Positions 1 to 7,357 of a stretch of 64,000 nt of DNA are shown piece by piece. The notes under the pieces were generated by a model that worked only from the letters and a program-made list of their open reading frames with translations, ran no database searches and was not told the DNA's origin. The position numbers and the translations under genes were made by a program. Positions within the stretch are counted from its first letter, which is position 1. Each line of letters starts with the position of its first letter. The stretch lies in the NCBI RefSeq assembly GCF_002860285.1, contig NZ_PGVF01000001.1:558001-622000 (forward strand), written 5' to 3'. This DNA comes from Bacillus sp. M6-12 (GTDB lineage Bacteria > Bacillota > Bacilli > Bacillales > DSM-1321).

Positions 1-279
1 GTTGAAATAATCAAACAATGGTTTAAGCAGATTTTCAACTGTTGGTTCTCCAATCCAACCTAATCCTAACGCTGTAACGGTAATTCCTAACTGACAAGCG
101 GATAAATACTCGTCTAATTGAGATGTTACCTTTTTTGCTGAAACTGCCCCTTTTTTCCCTTCAGCAATTAACTGGTCAATCCTTGTGCTTCTAACACGTA
201 TAATTGCAAATTCTACCGCCACAAAGAAAGCAGTAAACGCAATGAGTAAAAACAATATAACTAAATTTACTATGTCCAC
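1..279 (-). CDS. CNNM/HlyC-CorC family membrane protein, N-terminal part (cut by window edge)
   Basis: Partial gene running off the left edge; only the first 93 codons are present. It opens with a hydrophobic helix ([12 protein letters not shown]) and continues with the pattern [14 protein letters not shown] and [20 protein letters not shown], which is characteristic of the DUF21/CNNM transmembrane domain found in hemolysin-C/CorC proteins linked to magnesium or cobalt transport. The CBS and CorC_HlyC domains expected downstream lie outside the window. The start is taken as GTG because the only upstream in-frame codons before a stop are not starts; an AGGAGGTG site lies about 27 nt upstream, which is unusually far. 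Family assignment is firm, substrate is inference. Confidence 0.85.
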   Translation of the reverse strand, partial: MDIVNLVILFLLIAFTAFFVAVEFAIIRVRSTRIDQLIAEGKKGAVSAKKVTSQLDEYLSACQLGITVTALGLGWIGEPTVENLLKPLFDYFN

Positions 280-341
280 ATTTTGTCTTACAAGAGTAAG
301 ACTTTACACCTCCTGGTTTTTTAAAAGTATCTTTCGTTTTC

Positions 342-509
342 TTACTTTGTTACTTCAACAAAGTTATCTTTTTTAGGTTTCTCCTTTGTCCCGAAGTCTG
401 TATATAGATTGTGTAGACATTCTTCACATGCCTTTCGATTTCCCTCTACATAATTTTGACAAACAGGATAAGGAGAACGAGTCATTAATCCACATTTCAT
501 TTTCTGCAC
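342..509 (-). CDS. small cysteine-rich protein (55 aa)
   Basis: A 55-residue ORF with a GTG start 5-8 nt after AGGAGGAATTGTT. It starts MQKMKCGLMTRSPYPVCQNY and continues with a CEEC pair, so four cysteines are spaced as C...C and CxxC, as in a small zinc ribbon. The tail is charged (KEKPKKD). It sits between the DegV gene and the CNNM gene on the same strand, with short gaps on both sides, so it may be co-transcribed with them. No family recognised; zinc binding is inference from cysteine spacing. Confidence 0.65.
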   Translation of the reverse strand: MQKMKCGLMTRSPYPVCQNYVEGNRKACEECLHNLYTDFGTKEKPKKDNFVEVTK

Positions 510-529
510 AACAATTCCTCCTTTCTATC

Positions 530-1393
530 TTAGTTTAAGAAGAATACGACAACTGCTCCTGTCCCACTGTAAGACCCAATGACAGGACCTATACTGCTTA
601 TGAGAAAATCTTTCACTTGGATTTGGCTTGAAATGGCTTCTTTTACTTTCTCCGCATCTTCCAGTGCATTTGCATGACAGATTGCAATGGTTTGAGATTC
701 AGGATTTTCGATATTCTCTACTACAAATTCTATTAATTTTTTCAATGCTTTATTTCTTCCACGAATCTTATCAAGTTCTTTCACTTTTCCTTCTTTATCA
801 ATCTGCAGGATTGGGTTAATTTTTAGAATTGTCCCGACTGCTGACTGTAAACCTGAAATTCTGCCTCCTCTTTTCAAATGAGACAAATCATTAATCAAAA
901 TCATATTGTGCTGTGTTTTTACTTTTACAGAAAGGGCTTCTGTTATTTCTTCTAATGATTTTCCTTGTTTTTTCATCTCTATTGCCTTTTGAACAAAAAG
1001 AGCTTGTCCTAAAGAGCCAATTAGTGTGGTGAAACAAACAATATGAGCGTCTGGAAATTCTTCTTCTACCATAAGCTTTCCGATGTTAGAGCTATTAAAA
1101 GTTCCGCTTAGTCCAGAGGAAACACCAATATACAAGACTGATTTCCCTTCTGATACATGCTTTTTAAATGCTTCATAAAATGCGTCAGGTGATGGTTGAG
1201 AAGTCATAGGCAACGCTCCACTATCAATCGCTTCAAATAGCTTCTGATGGGAAATAGATTGACCTAAGTCGTCTTTATAAGATTTGTCACCAATAACCAA
1301 ATTCAAAGAAATAATATCAATACCTTGCTCTTTTACATACTTAATAGGTAAATCACTGCAAGAGTCTGTCACAATTACATAGTTGTTGTTCAT
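530..1393 (-). CDS. DegV family fatty-acid-binding protein
   Basis: A 287-residue cytoplasmic protein of normal DegV length. It has the N-terminal signature VTDSCSDLP (residues 8-16), the TSQPSP motif (64-69), SSGLSGTFNS (92-101) and a C-terminal IGPVIGSYSGTGA motif. In the family these serines and threonines bind a fatty-acid carboxylate. FakB-type members present fatty acids to the kinase FakA, which is not seen in this window. The ATG follows AGGAGGAAAGACT. A family A palindrome lies between the start and a sigma-A promoter, so control by the replicon-wide regulator is likely. A role in lipid supply is inferred only. Confidence 0.93.
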   Translation of the reverse strand: MNNNYVIVTDSCSDLPIKYVKEQGIDIISLNLVIGDKSYKDDLGQSISHQKLFEAIDSGALPMTSQPSPDAFYEAFKKHVSEGKSVLYIGVSSGLSGTFNSSNIGKLMVEEEFPDAHIVCFTTLIGSLGQALFVQKAIEMKKQGKSLEEITEALSVKVKTQHNMILINDLSHLKRGGRISGLQSAVGTILKINPILQIDKEGKVKELDKIRGRNKALKKLIEFVVENIENPESQTIAICHANALEDAEKVKEAISSQIQVKDFLISSIGPVIGSYSGTGAVVVFFLN

Positions 1394-1413
1394 AGTCTTT
1401 CCTCCTAAATTTA

Positions 1414-1471
1414 TCGACTATAGTCAATGTTTAATAATTCTATTCTACTATGAAATAGACAGTAATAGCAA
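1414..1471 (-). promoter_or_regulatory. promoter with downstream family A palindrome (degV)
   Basis: On the minus strand TTGCTA (1466-1471), 18 bp, TAGAAT (1442-1447), followed downstream by TTGACTATAGTCGA (1414-1427) immediately before the ribosome site. The palindrome is in a roadblock/repressor position. The promoter match is moderate. Confidence 0.6.
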
Positions 1472-1480
1472 GAGCATTAA

Positions 1481-1508
1481 AAAAACAGTAGAAAATTTCT
1501 ACTGTTTA
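1481..1508 (-). terminator. intrinsic terminator after CDF gene
   Basis: Perfect stem AACAGTAGAAA/TTTCTACTGTT overlapping the stop of the transporter gene, followed on the minus strand by a T run. Confidence 0.8.
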
Positions 1509-2396
1509 TGATGTGAATTCGATAATGAAATCTCTTGCTCCATAATGCTCTTCTAAAATGTGTTCAATCTTATGTTTAATTTGGTTCGATTCGCTGATTT
1601 TCATATCCTCTATCTTCATCTTTAATTCGATACAAATATGGTTATCATCTAAACTCCATGCTTTTACTTCTGTAATATCTATTACATTTTCAATAGTTTT
1701 TAATTCTTTCTTCATTTCTTCTATTGAAATGTTTTCAGGAGAACCTTCCATTAAAATATGAATACTTTCTTTCAATACACTATAAACAGATTTAACAATC
1801 AAAATGTTAATGATAATCGTGAACACAGGGTCTATCCAATAAACATGGAAGTATTTAATCATGATTCCTGAAAAGAGAACAATAACCGATGAAACCATAT
1901 CGCTCATTAAATGTAAATATGACGAGCGGATATTTAAACTATGCTTAGAATCTTTGCTTAACAGAAGAACACTTACTAAATTAGCAACTAATCCTATTAA
2001 TGAAACGATAATAACCGTATTTCCATTTACTGTTTCCTGGTGGATAAATCGCTGGACTGCTTCAAAAGACAAATAAACAGATAAAGCCAATAAGACTGCT
2101 GAATTAATAAAAGCAGAAAGGATATTAGCACGTTTATATCCAAACATTTTTCTCTCATTTGCTGATTTAGAAGATAATCGAATAGAAACGTAGCTTAGAA
2201 GAATTGCAATGGTATCACTTAAATTGTGTAAGGCATCGGATAGTAAAGCTAAACTACCTGATAAAATTCCACCAATAAATTCTGCAACAGTAATAAGCAA
2301 ATTCATCAGTACAACCCAAAATAACTTTGTTTTACTAATTTGAGATGCATCATGATGGTGGTGGCTATGGTGGTGTTCATGATGGTGGTGACTCAT
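1506..2396 (-). CDS. CDF family divalent metal cation exporter (CzcD-like)
   Basis: A 296-residue membrane protein with about six transmembrane helices that should export Zn(II), Co(II) or similar in exchange for protons. The start was moved to MSHHHH because GGAGGAAACT lies directly upstream; this gives a histidine-rich metal-sensing N-terminus (about 12 His in the first 15 residues). The transport-site pattern SDALHNLSD (residues 53-61) and the second-site pattern HLMSD are both present, followed by a cytoplasmic ferredoxin-like C-terminal domain. It lies upstream of degV on the same strand but has its own terminator. Family is firm; metal specificity cannot be told. Confidence 0.93.
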   Translation of the reverse strand: MSHHHHEHHHSHHHHDASQISKTKLFWVVLMNLLITVAEFIGGILSGSLALLSDALHNLSDTIAILLSYVSIRLSSKSANERKMFGYKRANILSAFINSAVLLALSVYLSFEAVQRFIHQETVNGNTVIIVSLIGLVANLVSVLLLSKDSKHSLNIRSSYLHLMSDMVSSVIVLFSGIMIKYFHVYWIDPVFTIIINILIVKSVYSVLKESIHILMEGSPENISIEEMKKELKTIENVIDITEVKAWSLDDNHICIELKMKIEDMKISESNQIKHKIEHILEEHYGARDFIIEFTS

Positions 2397-2465
2397 AGTT
2401 TCCTCCTTTTTTCGTTTGAAATACAAAATAAATGACTACTTGAATAGCCATTTATTACGTAGGAC

Positions 2466-2861
2466 TTATTTTTTCTCGATTTTTGTTAAAATAGGATGGG
2501 TAATTCCATCTTTGGATTCACGATAGTTCAAAACAAATTCTGTCTTTCCATCGGGTTTTTCTTTAGAAAGATGGCTGTAAATATCCGTTCCCATTTGGAA
2601 AACACGAAGGGTTTCTTTATTATCCTTTTTTATCTTAAACTCAACTAAATTGTTTTCAGGAAAACCATTTAACACTCCATTTTGTGTAACAAGTTTTTCT
2701 GTATCTTCCACCTTAATAGAAGTTTCCTCCACTACTTTCCATTCTTGGACTGCTGGTTGAGTTGCTTCCTTTTCCCTATCAGTATTTGAACAACCTGTCA
2801 TAATACCAGCAGTTAAAGTAGCTGAAAGAGCTAATAGTAACCATTTCGATTTTTTCTTCAC
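2466..2861 (-). CDS. predicted lipoprotein (131 aa)
   Basis: The N-terminus has lysines, a hydrophobic stretch (LLLALSATLTAGI) and a lipobox ending MTGC, so it is likely exported, lipidated on the cysteine and anchored on the outer face of the membrane. The remaining ~105 residues form a charged domain with several beta-like segments and no recognised family. Two GTG codons are possible; the inner one (2861) is preferred because the outer one overlaps the AAAGGAG ribosome site. It is followed closely by the CDF exporter on the same strand, so a shared envelope role is possible but not shown. Confidence 0.75.
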   Translation of the reverse strand: MKKKSKWLLLALSATLTAGIMTGCSNTDREKEATQPAVQEWKVVEETSIKVEDTEKLVTQNGVLNGFPENNLVEFKIKKDNKETLRVFQMGTDIYSHLSKEKPDGKTEFVLNYRESKDGITHPILTKIEKK

Positions 2862-2917
2862 GTTTTTCACTCCTTTCTTATGTTAAGGTATAGCAAGTAT
2901 GCCAACATTCTTATTTT

Positions 2918-3391
2918 CTAAATCTTGTTATTTGATATACAGTATGCTACTGTTTCTTCAAAACTTTTACTGTTGAACATTTTCTCGATATAGGCATCCA
3001 CATCACTAAAATTAGATATTGATATATCATCTTCATCTGTTTCGATAGTCGATATATATATTTCATTTTCAGGTCTCTGAAATGAATCAATTTCAATTAG
3101 CCATGTAGAATGGACTTTACTTTTTAAAGACAATGAAAGATTTCTCAATCCATTGGAATTGTATTCTTTAAGACTATAACGATAGCCTTCTACTGGATAT
3201 TGTTCTTCCCAATCAGCCATTTTACGCTTCATACGTTCAACAAACAGTTTCCAGTCCTCTTTGCCCTTTTTGTTTTCCTTTTCCAAAAATGCAAGTGTTC
3301 TTTCGATATGAAGTCTGTCTTGACTTTCGATATTCTCTCTATTCAACTGTTTCTTCAAATAATCTTTTACTTCTTGCCACTGTGGTTTCAC
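2918..3391 (-). CDS. hypothetical protein (157 aa)
   Basis: A hydrophilic, soluble protein with a Lys/Glu-rich helical N-terminal half (about residues 1-70, KDYLKKQLNRE, FLEKENKKGKEDW) and a beta-rich C-terminal half. GTG start after AAAGGTGATAGG. No signal peptide, membrane segment or known family. It has its own strong promoter with a family A palindrome overlapping the -35 and is the first gene of a run leading to the lipoprotein and CDF exporter. Function unknown. Confidence 0.75.
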   Translation of the reverse strand: MKPQWQEVKDYLKKQLNRENIESQDRLHIERTLAFLEKENKKGKEDWKLFVERMKRKMADWEEQYPVEGYRYSLKEYNSNGLRNLSLSLKSKVHSTWLIEIDSFQRPENEIYISTIETDEDDISISNFSDVDAYIEKMFNSKSFEETVAYCISNNKI

Positions 3392-3488
3392 CCTATCACC
3401 TTTCCCTTCATTTCTAATTTATATAAAAAAATAGAAAGGACTAACTGTAACTTTTTATTTAGTAAATAAAAAAATATATTCTACGTTT

Positions 3489-3517
3489 ATCATATCTAAT
3501 TTATTGACAATAGTCAA
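3489..3517 (-). promoter_or_regulatory. sigma-A promoter overlapping family A palindrome
   Basis: Palindrome TTGACTATTGTCAA on the minus strand (3504-3517). Its first arm is the -35 TTGACT, 17 bp from the -10 TATGAT (3489-3494). It drives the 157-residue gene. Confidence 0.8.
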
Positions 3518-3522
3518 TGGAC

Positions 3523-3554
3523 AAAAAGAAAGAGATGGAGCTATCCCCATCCCT
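3523..3554 (-). terminator. intrinsic terminator of rnr
   Basis: Stem GGGATGGGGATAG/GAGATGGAGCTAT-type hairpin followed by a T-rich run on the minus strand, just after the RNase R stop. Confidence 0.7.
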
Positions 3555-5689
3555 TATTCGCTAAATTGTATCACTTTAAACATGATTTCTTTCGATTCTG
3601 TTTTTACCTTTTCAACAGAAATCTTTAAGCTATCTCCAAGAGAAATACGTTTTCCAGTTTGTTTTCCAACAAAGGAATGTTCTGAGCGAATGAACTCATA
3701 TTCATCATCTTTCAACGAATGAATACCTACAAATCCTTCAATGGTATTGTCTAATGTGACAGTAAAACCAGAACCCATAATTCCAGTAATCACTCCTTCA
3801 AACTCTTCACCAATTTTATTTCTCATAAAGTCTACTTTCTTCATGTCATATAATTCTTCTTCCGCTTTTTGTGCGGTGCGTTCTTTTCTGGAACAAACCT
3901 TTGCATTTTGCTCGACAATTTCATTTAATTGTTCCACACGTTGCTCCGTCAATACACCATGAAGGTATTCTTTGATAATACGGTGAATTTGAAGGTCAGG
4001 ATAACGTCTGATTGGGGATGTGAAGTGACAATAGAACTTTGTTGCTAATCCAAAGTGTCCCTTGCAAACAGAATAGTATCTGGCTTGTTGCATGGATTGT
4101 AAGAGGATAAGATTTACTGCTTTTTCTTCTTTTTTTCCTTTTACTTCCTTCAAAATGCCTTGCAAGTGTTTTGGTTCTACTTTCTCTACATCTTCCAATT
4201 TGTATCCATGAAGCTGAATAAAATCATTAAAATCTTTTATCTTTTCTTCTCTTGGGTTATCATGAGTTCGATACATAAATGGCATATTGTTTTTTACAAA
4301 AGTTTCTGCAACCGTTTCATTGCAAACAATCATAAACTCTTCAATAATTTGATTTGATATACCTCTGTCGTATTTTTTAACATTTTCGACTTCCCCTTCT
4401 TCATTCAAAATGATTTTTGCTTCTGGAAAGTCAAAGTCGATATTTCCTCTATCATCTCTTTTCTTCATTAAGATAAGAGCTAATTCTTCCATTAATCGAA
4501 GAGATTCTGTTAAATCAGCATGTTTCTCTTCAAAAGCAGGGTTTTCTCCTTTCAAAAAGGCAGTAACCTCATTATAATGAAGTTTCGCTTTAGAGCGGAT
4601 AATGGATTCAAAAATCTCATGAGATACAACAAATCCCTTTTCACTAATCTCCATTGATACAGAAAGTGTTAATTTATCAGAGTTTGGATTTAAACTACAT
4701 AAGTGGTTCGATAGTTTAAAAGGTAACATAGGAAGAACTGTATCTACTAAGTAAACAGATGTTCCACGCTCCAATGCTTCCTTGTCTACTTTTGAATTTT
4801 CTTTTACATAATGACTTACGTCTGCTATATGAACACCTAATCGGTAATGTCCATTCTCTAACTTTTCAATAGATACAGCGTCATCCAGGTCTTTTGAATC
4901 TTCACCATCAATCGTGAAAATGGTTTCTTTTCTTAAATCTCTTCTGATAGCGATTTCTTCTTCACTTATATCATCTGACAATTTCTCCACTTGATTCAAT
5001 ACTTTGATAGGAAATTCGTCACGTAAATTATGACCCTTGATAACAGAAAGAAGGTCTACTCCTCTCTCAAATCTTAATCCTAAGACTTCCACAATTTCTC
5101 CTTCTGGATTTCGGTCTCGTTCAGGATATTTCACAATCTTACAAATGACTTTATCATAAGAATTAGCACCTAAAGTTGAACCTTGAGGAATGTAAATATC
5201 CATATTTACTTTAGAGTTGTCAGGAATAACAAACCCAAATGATTCATTTGCGATATACGTACCAATAACTTTATCAAATTGTCTTTGAATAATTACTTGG
5301 ATATCCGCTTCTTTTTTGCTGTCTTCTACATTTGGTAAGATTGTGGCAATAACCACATCTTCATGGAGAGCATGTTGGATATGAGTATTAGATATAAAAT
5401 ACACATCTTTTTTGTCATTAGATGAAACAATAAATCCATATCCTTTTGGGTTATAGTAAAACTTGCCTACTACTACATTGTCATTCTTCAAGGAAATTCG
5501 ATTTCGCTTGGAAACAGCAAGAATCTCTTCTTTTTCCAATTCTTTTAAGGATTGATAAAATTCCCATTTGTCTTCATGGTTGATTTTTAAATACCGTTCA
5601 AGGTCTCTTTTTTTAATTGGCTTCTTTCTTTCTTTTGATTTACTATCTAATAAAAAGACCATGATTTCTTCTTTAACAGTGGCTCTCAT
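3554..5689 (-). CDS. rnr: RNase R (3'-5' exoribonuclease)
   Basis: A 711-residue RNB-family enzyme that degrades structured RNA 3' to 5' in the cytoplasm. Order of domains: N-terminal winged helix (about 1-60), cold-shock OB domains (motif GYGFIVS), the RNB catalytic domain with the metal-binding cluster IDGEDSKDLDDAV, and a C-terminal S1 domain (FEGVITGIMGSGFTV). Slightly shorter than typical chromosomal RNase R because the basic C-terminal tail is missing. ATG follows GGAGGAATCATA. Carriage of rnr on an accessory replicon is unusual, since the host normally has its own; no tmRNA/SmpB gene is seen nearby. Confidence 0.95.
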   Translation of the reverse strand: MRATVKEEIMVFLLDSKSKERKKPIKKRDLERYLKINHEDKWEFYQSLKELEKEEILAVSKRNRISLKNDNVVVGKFYYNPKGYGFIVSSNDKKDVYFISNTHIQHALHEDVVIATILPNVEDSKKEADIQVIIQRQFDKVIGTYIANESFGFVIPDNSKVNMDIYIPQGSTLGANSYDKVICKIVKYPERDRNPEGEIVEVLGLRFERGVDLLSVIKGHNLRDEFPIKVLNQVEKLSDDISEEEIAIRRDLRKETIFTIDGEDSKDLDDAVSIEKLENGHYRLGVHIADVSHYVKENSKVDKEALERGTSVYLVDTVLPMLPFKLSNHLCSLNPNSDKLTLSVSMEISEKGFVVSHEIFESIIRSKAKLHYNEVTAFLKGENPAFEEKHADLTESLRLMEELALILMKKRDDRGNIDFDFPEAKIILNEEGEVENVKKYDRGISNQIIEEFMIVCNETVAETFVKNNMPFMYRTHDNPREEKIKDFNDFIQLHGYKLEDVEKVEPKHLQGILKEVKGKKEEKAVNLILLQSMQQARYYSVCKGHFGLATKFYCHFTSPIRRYPDLQIHRIIKEYLHGVLTEQRVEQLNEIVEQNAKVCSRKERTAQKAEEELYDMKKVDFMRNKIGEEFEGVITGIMGSGFTVTLDNTIEGFVGIHSLKDDEYEFIRSEHSFVGKQTGKRISLGDSLKISVEKVKTESKEIMFKVIQFSE

Positions 5690-5810
5690 TATGATTCCTC
5701 CAATTCTGAAAGGCTTGGTTAAAGCCGTTTTTAGATTATACGGAGGAAAAATAATTGCTATAAAAATAAATAGGGGCTATAATGCTTTGATTATTCTGTA
5801 AAAACCATCA

Positions 5811-5840
5811 TTGGAGTCTTTTTCTTTTTTATGTTATAAT
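5811..5840 (+). promoter_or_regulatory. sigma-A promoter
   Basis: TTGGAG (5811-5816), 18 bp, TATAAT (5835-5840), upstream of the 166-residue plus-strand gene. No palindrome overlaps it. Confidence 0.6.
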
Positions 5841-5869
5841 AAAGGTTGTATATAGTGAGGAGTGACAAT

Positions 5870-6370
5870 GTGGGAAATCTTATTCCTTTTTCCAATCCAA
5901 ATGACAAACATACAAAAAAAGAAGATGCGATTGTGCTTAAACTCATGGGTGAAAGTGGGATTACTGCTAAAATGCGTATTCTTCCACAAGAAATTCATGT
6001 GTTAATTCGTGTCTTACTAAAGGAACAAAGAGAAACGAAGGAATTGTATCATGAAGCAGTAGCCAAAAAGAATAAAAAAGAAATGGATTACTGGAACATG
6101 ATTCAAGAAGTATTTCATTCCCTTATAAAAAAATTAAAGGGAATTAATAAAATAGAAGAAGTAATTCAAGAGCTTTCTTTTGTTGAATTAGATTGTTTAG
6201 TAGGAGCAATGGAACAATCTATTCATGAAACCTCTTTAATGGAGTTGCAATTAATTGAGGATGACACACCATTGGTTACAGAAGCATTAAATACTATGTA
6301 TCAAAACATTATACCTATTTATGAAGAAAAGCGGAAAGAGTTTGAATCCAAACAACAACAATCCGAATAA
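5870..6370 (+). CDS. hypothetical helical protein (166 aa)
   Basis: A hydrophilic, mostly helical protein with repeated Glu/Lys stretches (KEQRETKELYHEAVAKKNKKE) and no membrane segment or known motif. The start was set at GTG 5870 (MGNLIPFSNP) because GAGGAG lies 7 nt upstream; a longer reading from 5846 would put the ribosome site inside the gene. It is the only plus-strand gene in the first 9 kb, is divergent from rnr and ends in a strong terminator. Function unknown. Confidence 0.75.
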   Translation: MGNLIPFSNPNDKHTKKEDAIVLKLMGESGITAKMRILPQEIHVLIRVLLKEQRETKELYHEAVAKKNKKEMDYWNMIQEVFHSLIKKLKGINKIEEVIQELSFVELDCLVGAMEQSIHETSLMELQLIEDDTPLVTEALNTMYQNIIPIYEEKRKEFESKQQQSE

Positions 6371-6374
6371 ATAT

Positions 6375-6425
6375 AAAAACCTGTATCTTCTTTTCGCTCT
6401 TGTAAGCATGGATACAGGTTTTATT
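6375..6425 (+). terminator. intrinsic terminator
   Basis: Perfect 12-bp stem AAAACCTGTATC/GATACAGGTTTT with a 23-nt loop, then T-rich sequence. It may also stop minus-strand transcripts. Confidence 0.8.
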
Positions 6426-6452
6426 TGTCTTTATTCAAAATCATCACTTCTC

Positions 6453-6653
6453 TTATTCTTCTTTTGCTTGTTTTCCTCTAACTTTATGTTCTTGAATAGT
6501 TGCCATTGCTATTTCTCTTTGTTCTTCAGAAGATTTTTCAAAAAAAGATGGATTATCAATCGTCATTTTAGTAAAGTCACGTAGAGCAGATAAATAACTT
6601 TCTCTTGTACTTGATGGTAACAGCCTTTTTAGTTCTTTGCCTTTTAATGTCAT
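6453..6653 (-). CDS. hypothetical protein (66 aa)
   Basis: A small, basic N-terminal/acidic C-terminal soluble protein (MTLKGKELKRLLPSS at the start, SSEEQREIAMATIQEHK near the end) with no recognised family. ATG preceded at about 12 nt by AAAGGAGTG. It has a dedicated promoter in which a family A palindrome fills the spacer, so it belongs to the putative A regulon. Convergent with the 166-residue gene. Function unknown. Confidence 0.65.
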   Translation of the reverse strand: MTLKGKELKRLLPSSTRESYLSALRDFTKMTIDNPSFFEKSSEEQREIAMATIQEHKVRGKQAKEE

Positions 6654-6696
6654 GTTATAAAAACACTCCTTTCCTTAACCTAACTTTCTTTCCAAT

Positions 6697-6725
6697 ATTA
6701 TATCATTGATTATAGTCAATGTAAA
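6697..6725 (-). promoter_or_regulatory. promoter with family A palindrome in the spacer
   Basis: Minus strand: TTTACA (6720-6725), 17 bp, TATAAT (6697-6702). The palindrome TTGACTATAATCAA (6706-6719) lies between the two boxes. Confidence 0.75.
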
Positions 6726-6773
6726 CGACCTCTCTGTTTTATAAATACATCCTCAAACAAATAAAGATTGTTT

Positions 6774-7307
6774 TTAAGAAGCATTATCCACCGTATAAAT
6801 CTCAAAATATCGTTCATAGTGATTTTCTTCTACGACTTTGACTTTGTATCCATATTGTTGTAGATAATTTTGGAATGCAGGAAAGGAAGATTTCCACTCT
6901 TTTTTCCATGTCACAAAATCTATATCTTTTCTAAGAATACTTTCTCCTTTTAAATAAATAGAAAACTCATTGTCCATATCATATCCTTCATCTACATCTT
7001 CTTGAATAATAGAATAAAGGAATAATAGCATACTCAAAGAGATGTTTTTTCTTTTTTCTTTGTACTTATCTTTATATTTCTCATAATAAGCATCTTCTAC
7101 TTTTTTGACTAATTCTCTAAACCATAGTGGTGTTTCCCATATAATACTTTCTGGAAATTCCAGAGATACAGGAATATCTTTAAAAACATTAAATGTTTTT
7201 CCTATACGAATGGTATAGTTTTTCTCTTTATCTTTATATTCAAAACGAGAATAGGATGAATTACAGGATATAAAATGGTCATCGTTTTTCAATATTTTCG
7301 TCAACAA
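6774..7307 (-). CDS. hypothetical protein (177 aa)
   Basis: Soluble protein with many aromatic and lysine residues; a central helical stretch (EKYKDKYKEKRKNISL) separates beta-like segments. TTG start 10 nt after GGAGAG. No signal peptide, transmembrane segment or recognised domain. It lies directly upstream (in transcription order) of nothing obvious and downstream of recG, whose terminator separates the two. Function unknown. Confidence 0.7.
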   Translation of the reverse strand: MLTKILKNDDHFISCNSSYSRFEYKDKEKNYTIRIGKTFNVFKDIPVSLEFPESIIWETPLWFRELVKKVEDAYYEKYKDKYKEKRKNISLSMLLFLYSIIQEDVDEGYDMDNEFSIYLKGESILRKDIDFVTWKKEWKSSFPAFQNYLQQYGYKVKVVEENHYERYFEIYTVDNAS

Positions 7308-7330
7308 TTTAATTCACTCTCCTTCTAAAA

Positions 7331-7357
7331 ATAAAAGGAGGGTTTCCCCTCCTTATT
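7331..7357 (-). terminator. intrinsic terminator of recG
   Basis: Stem AAGGAGGG/CCCTCCTT with loop TTTC, then TTTTATTTTT on the minus strand. Confidence 0.85.
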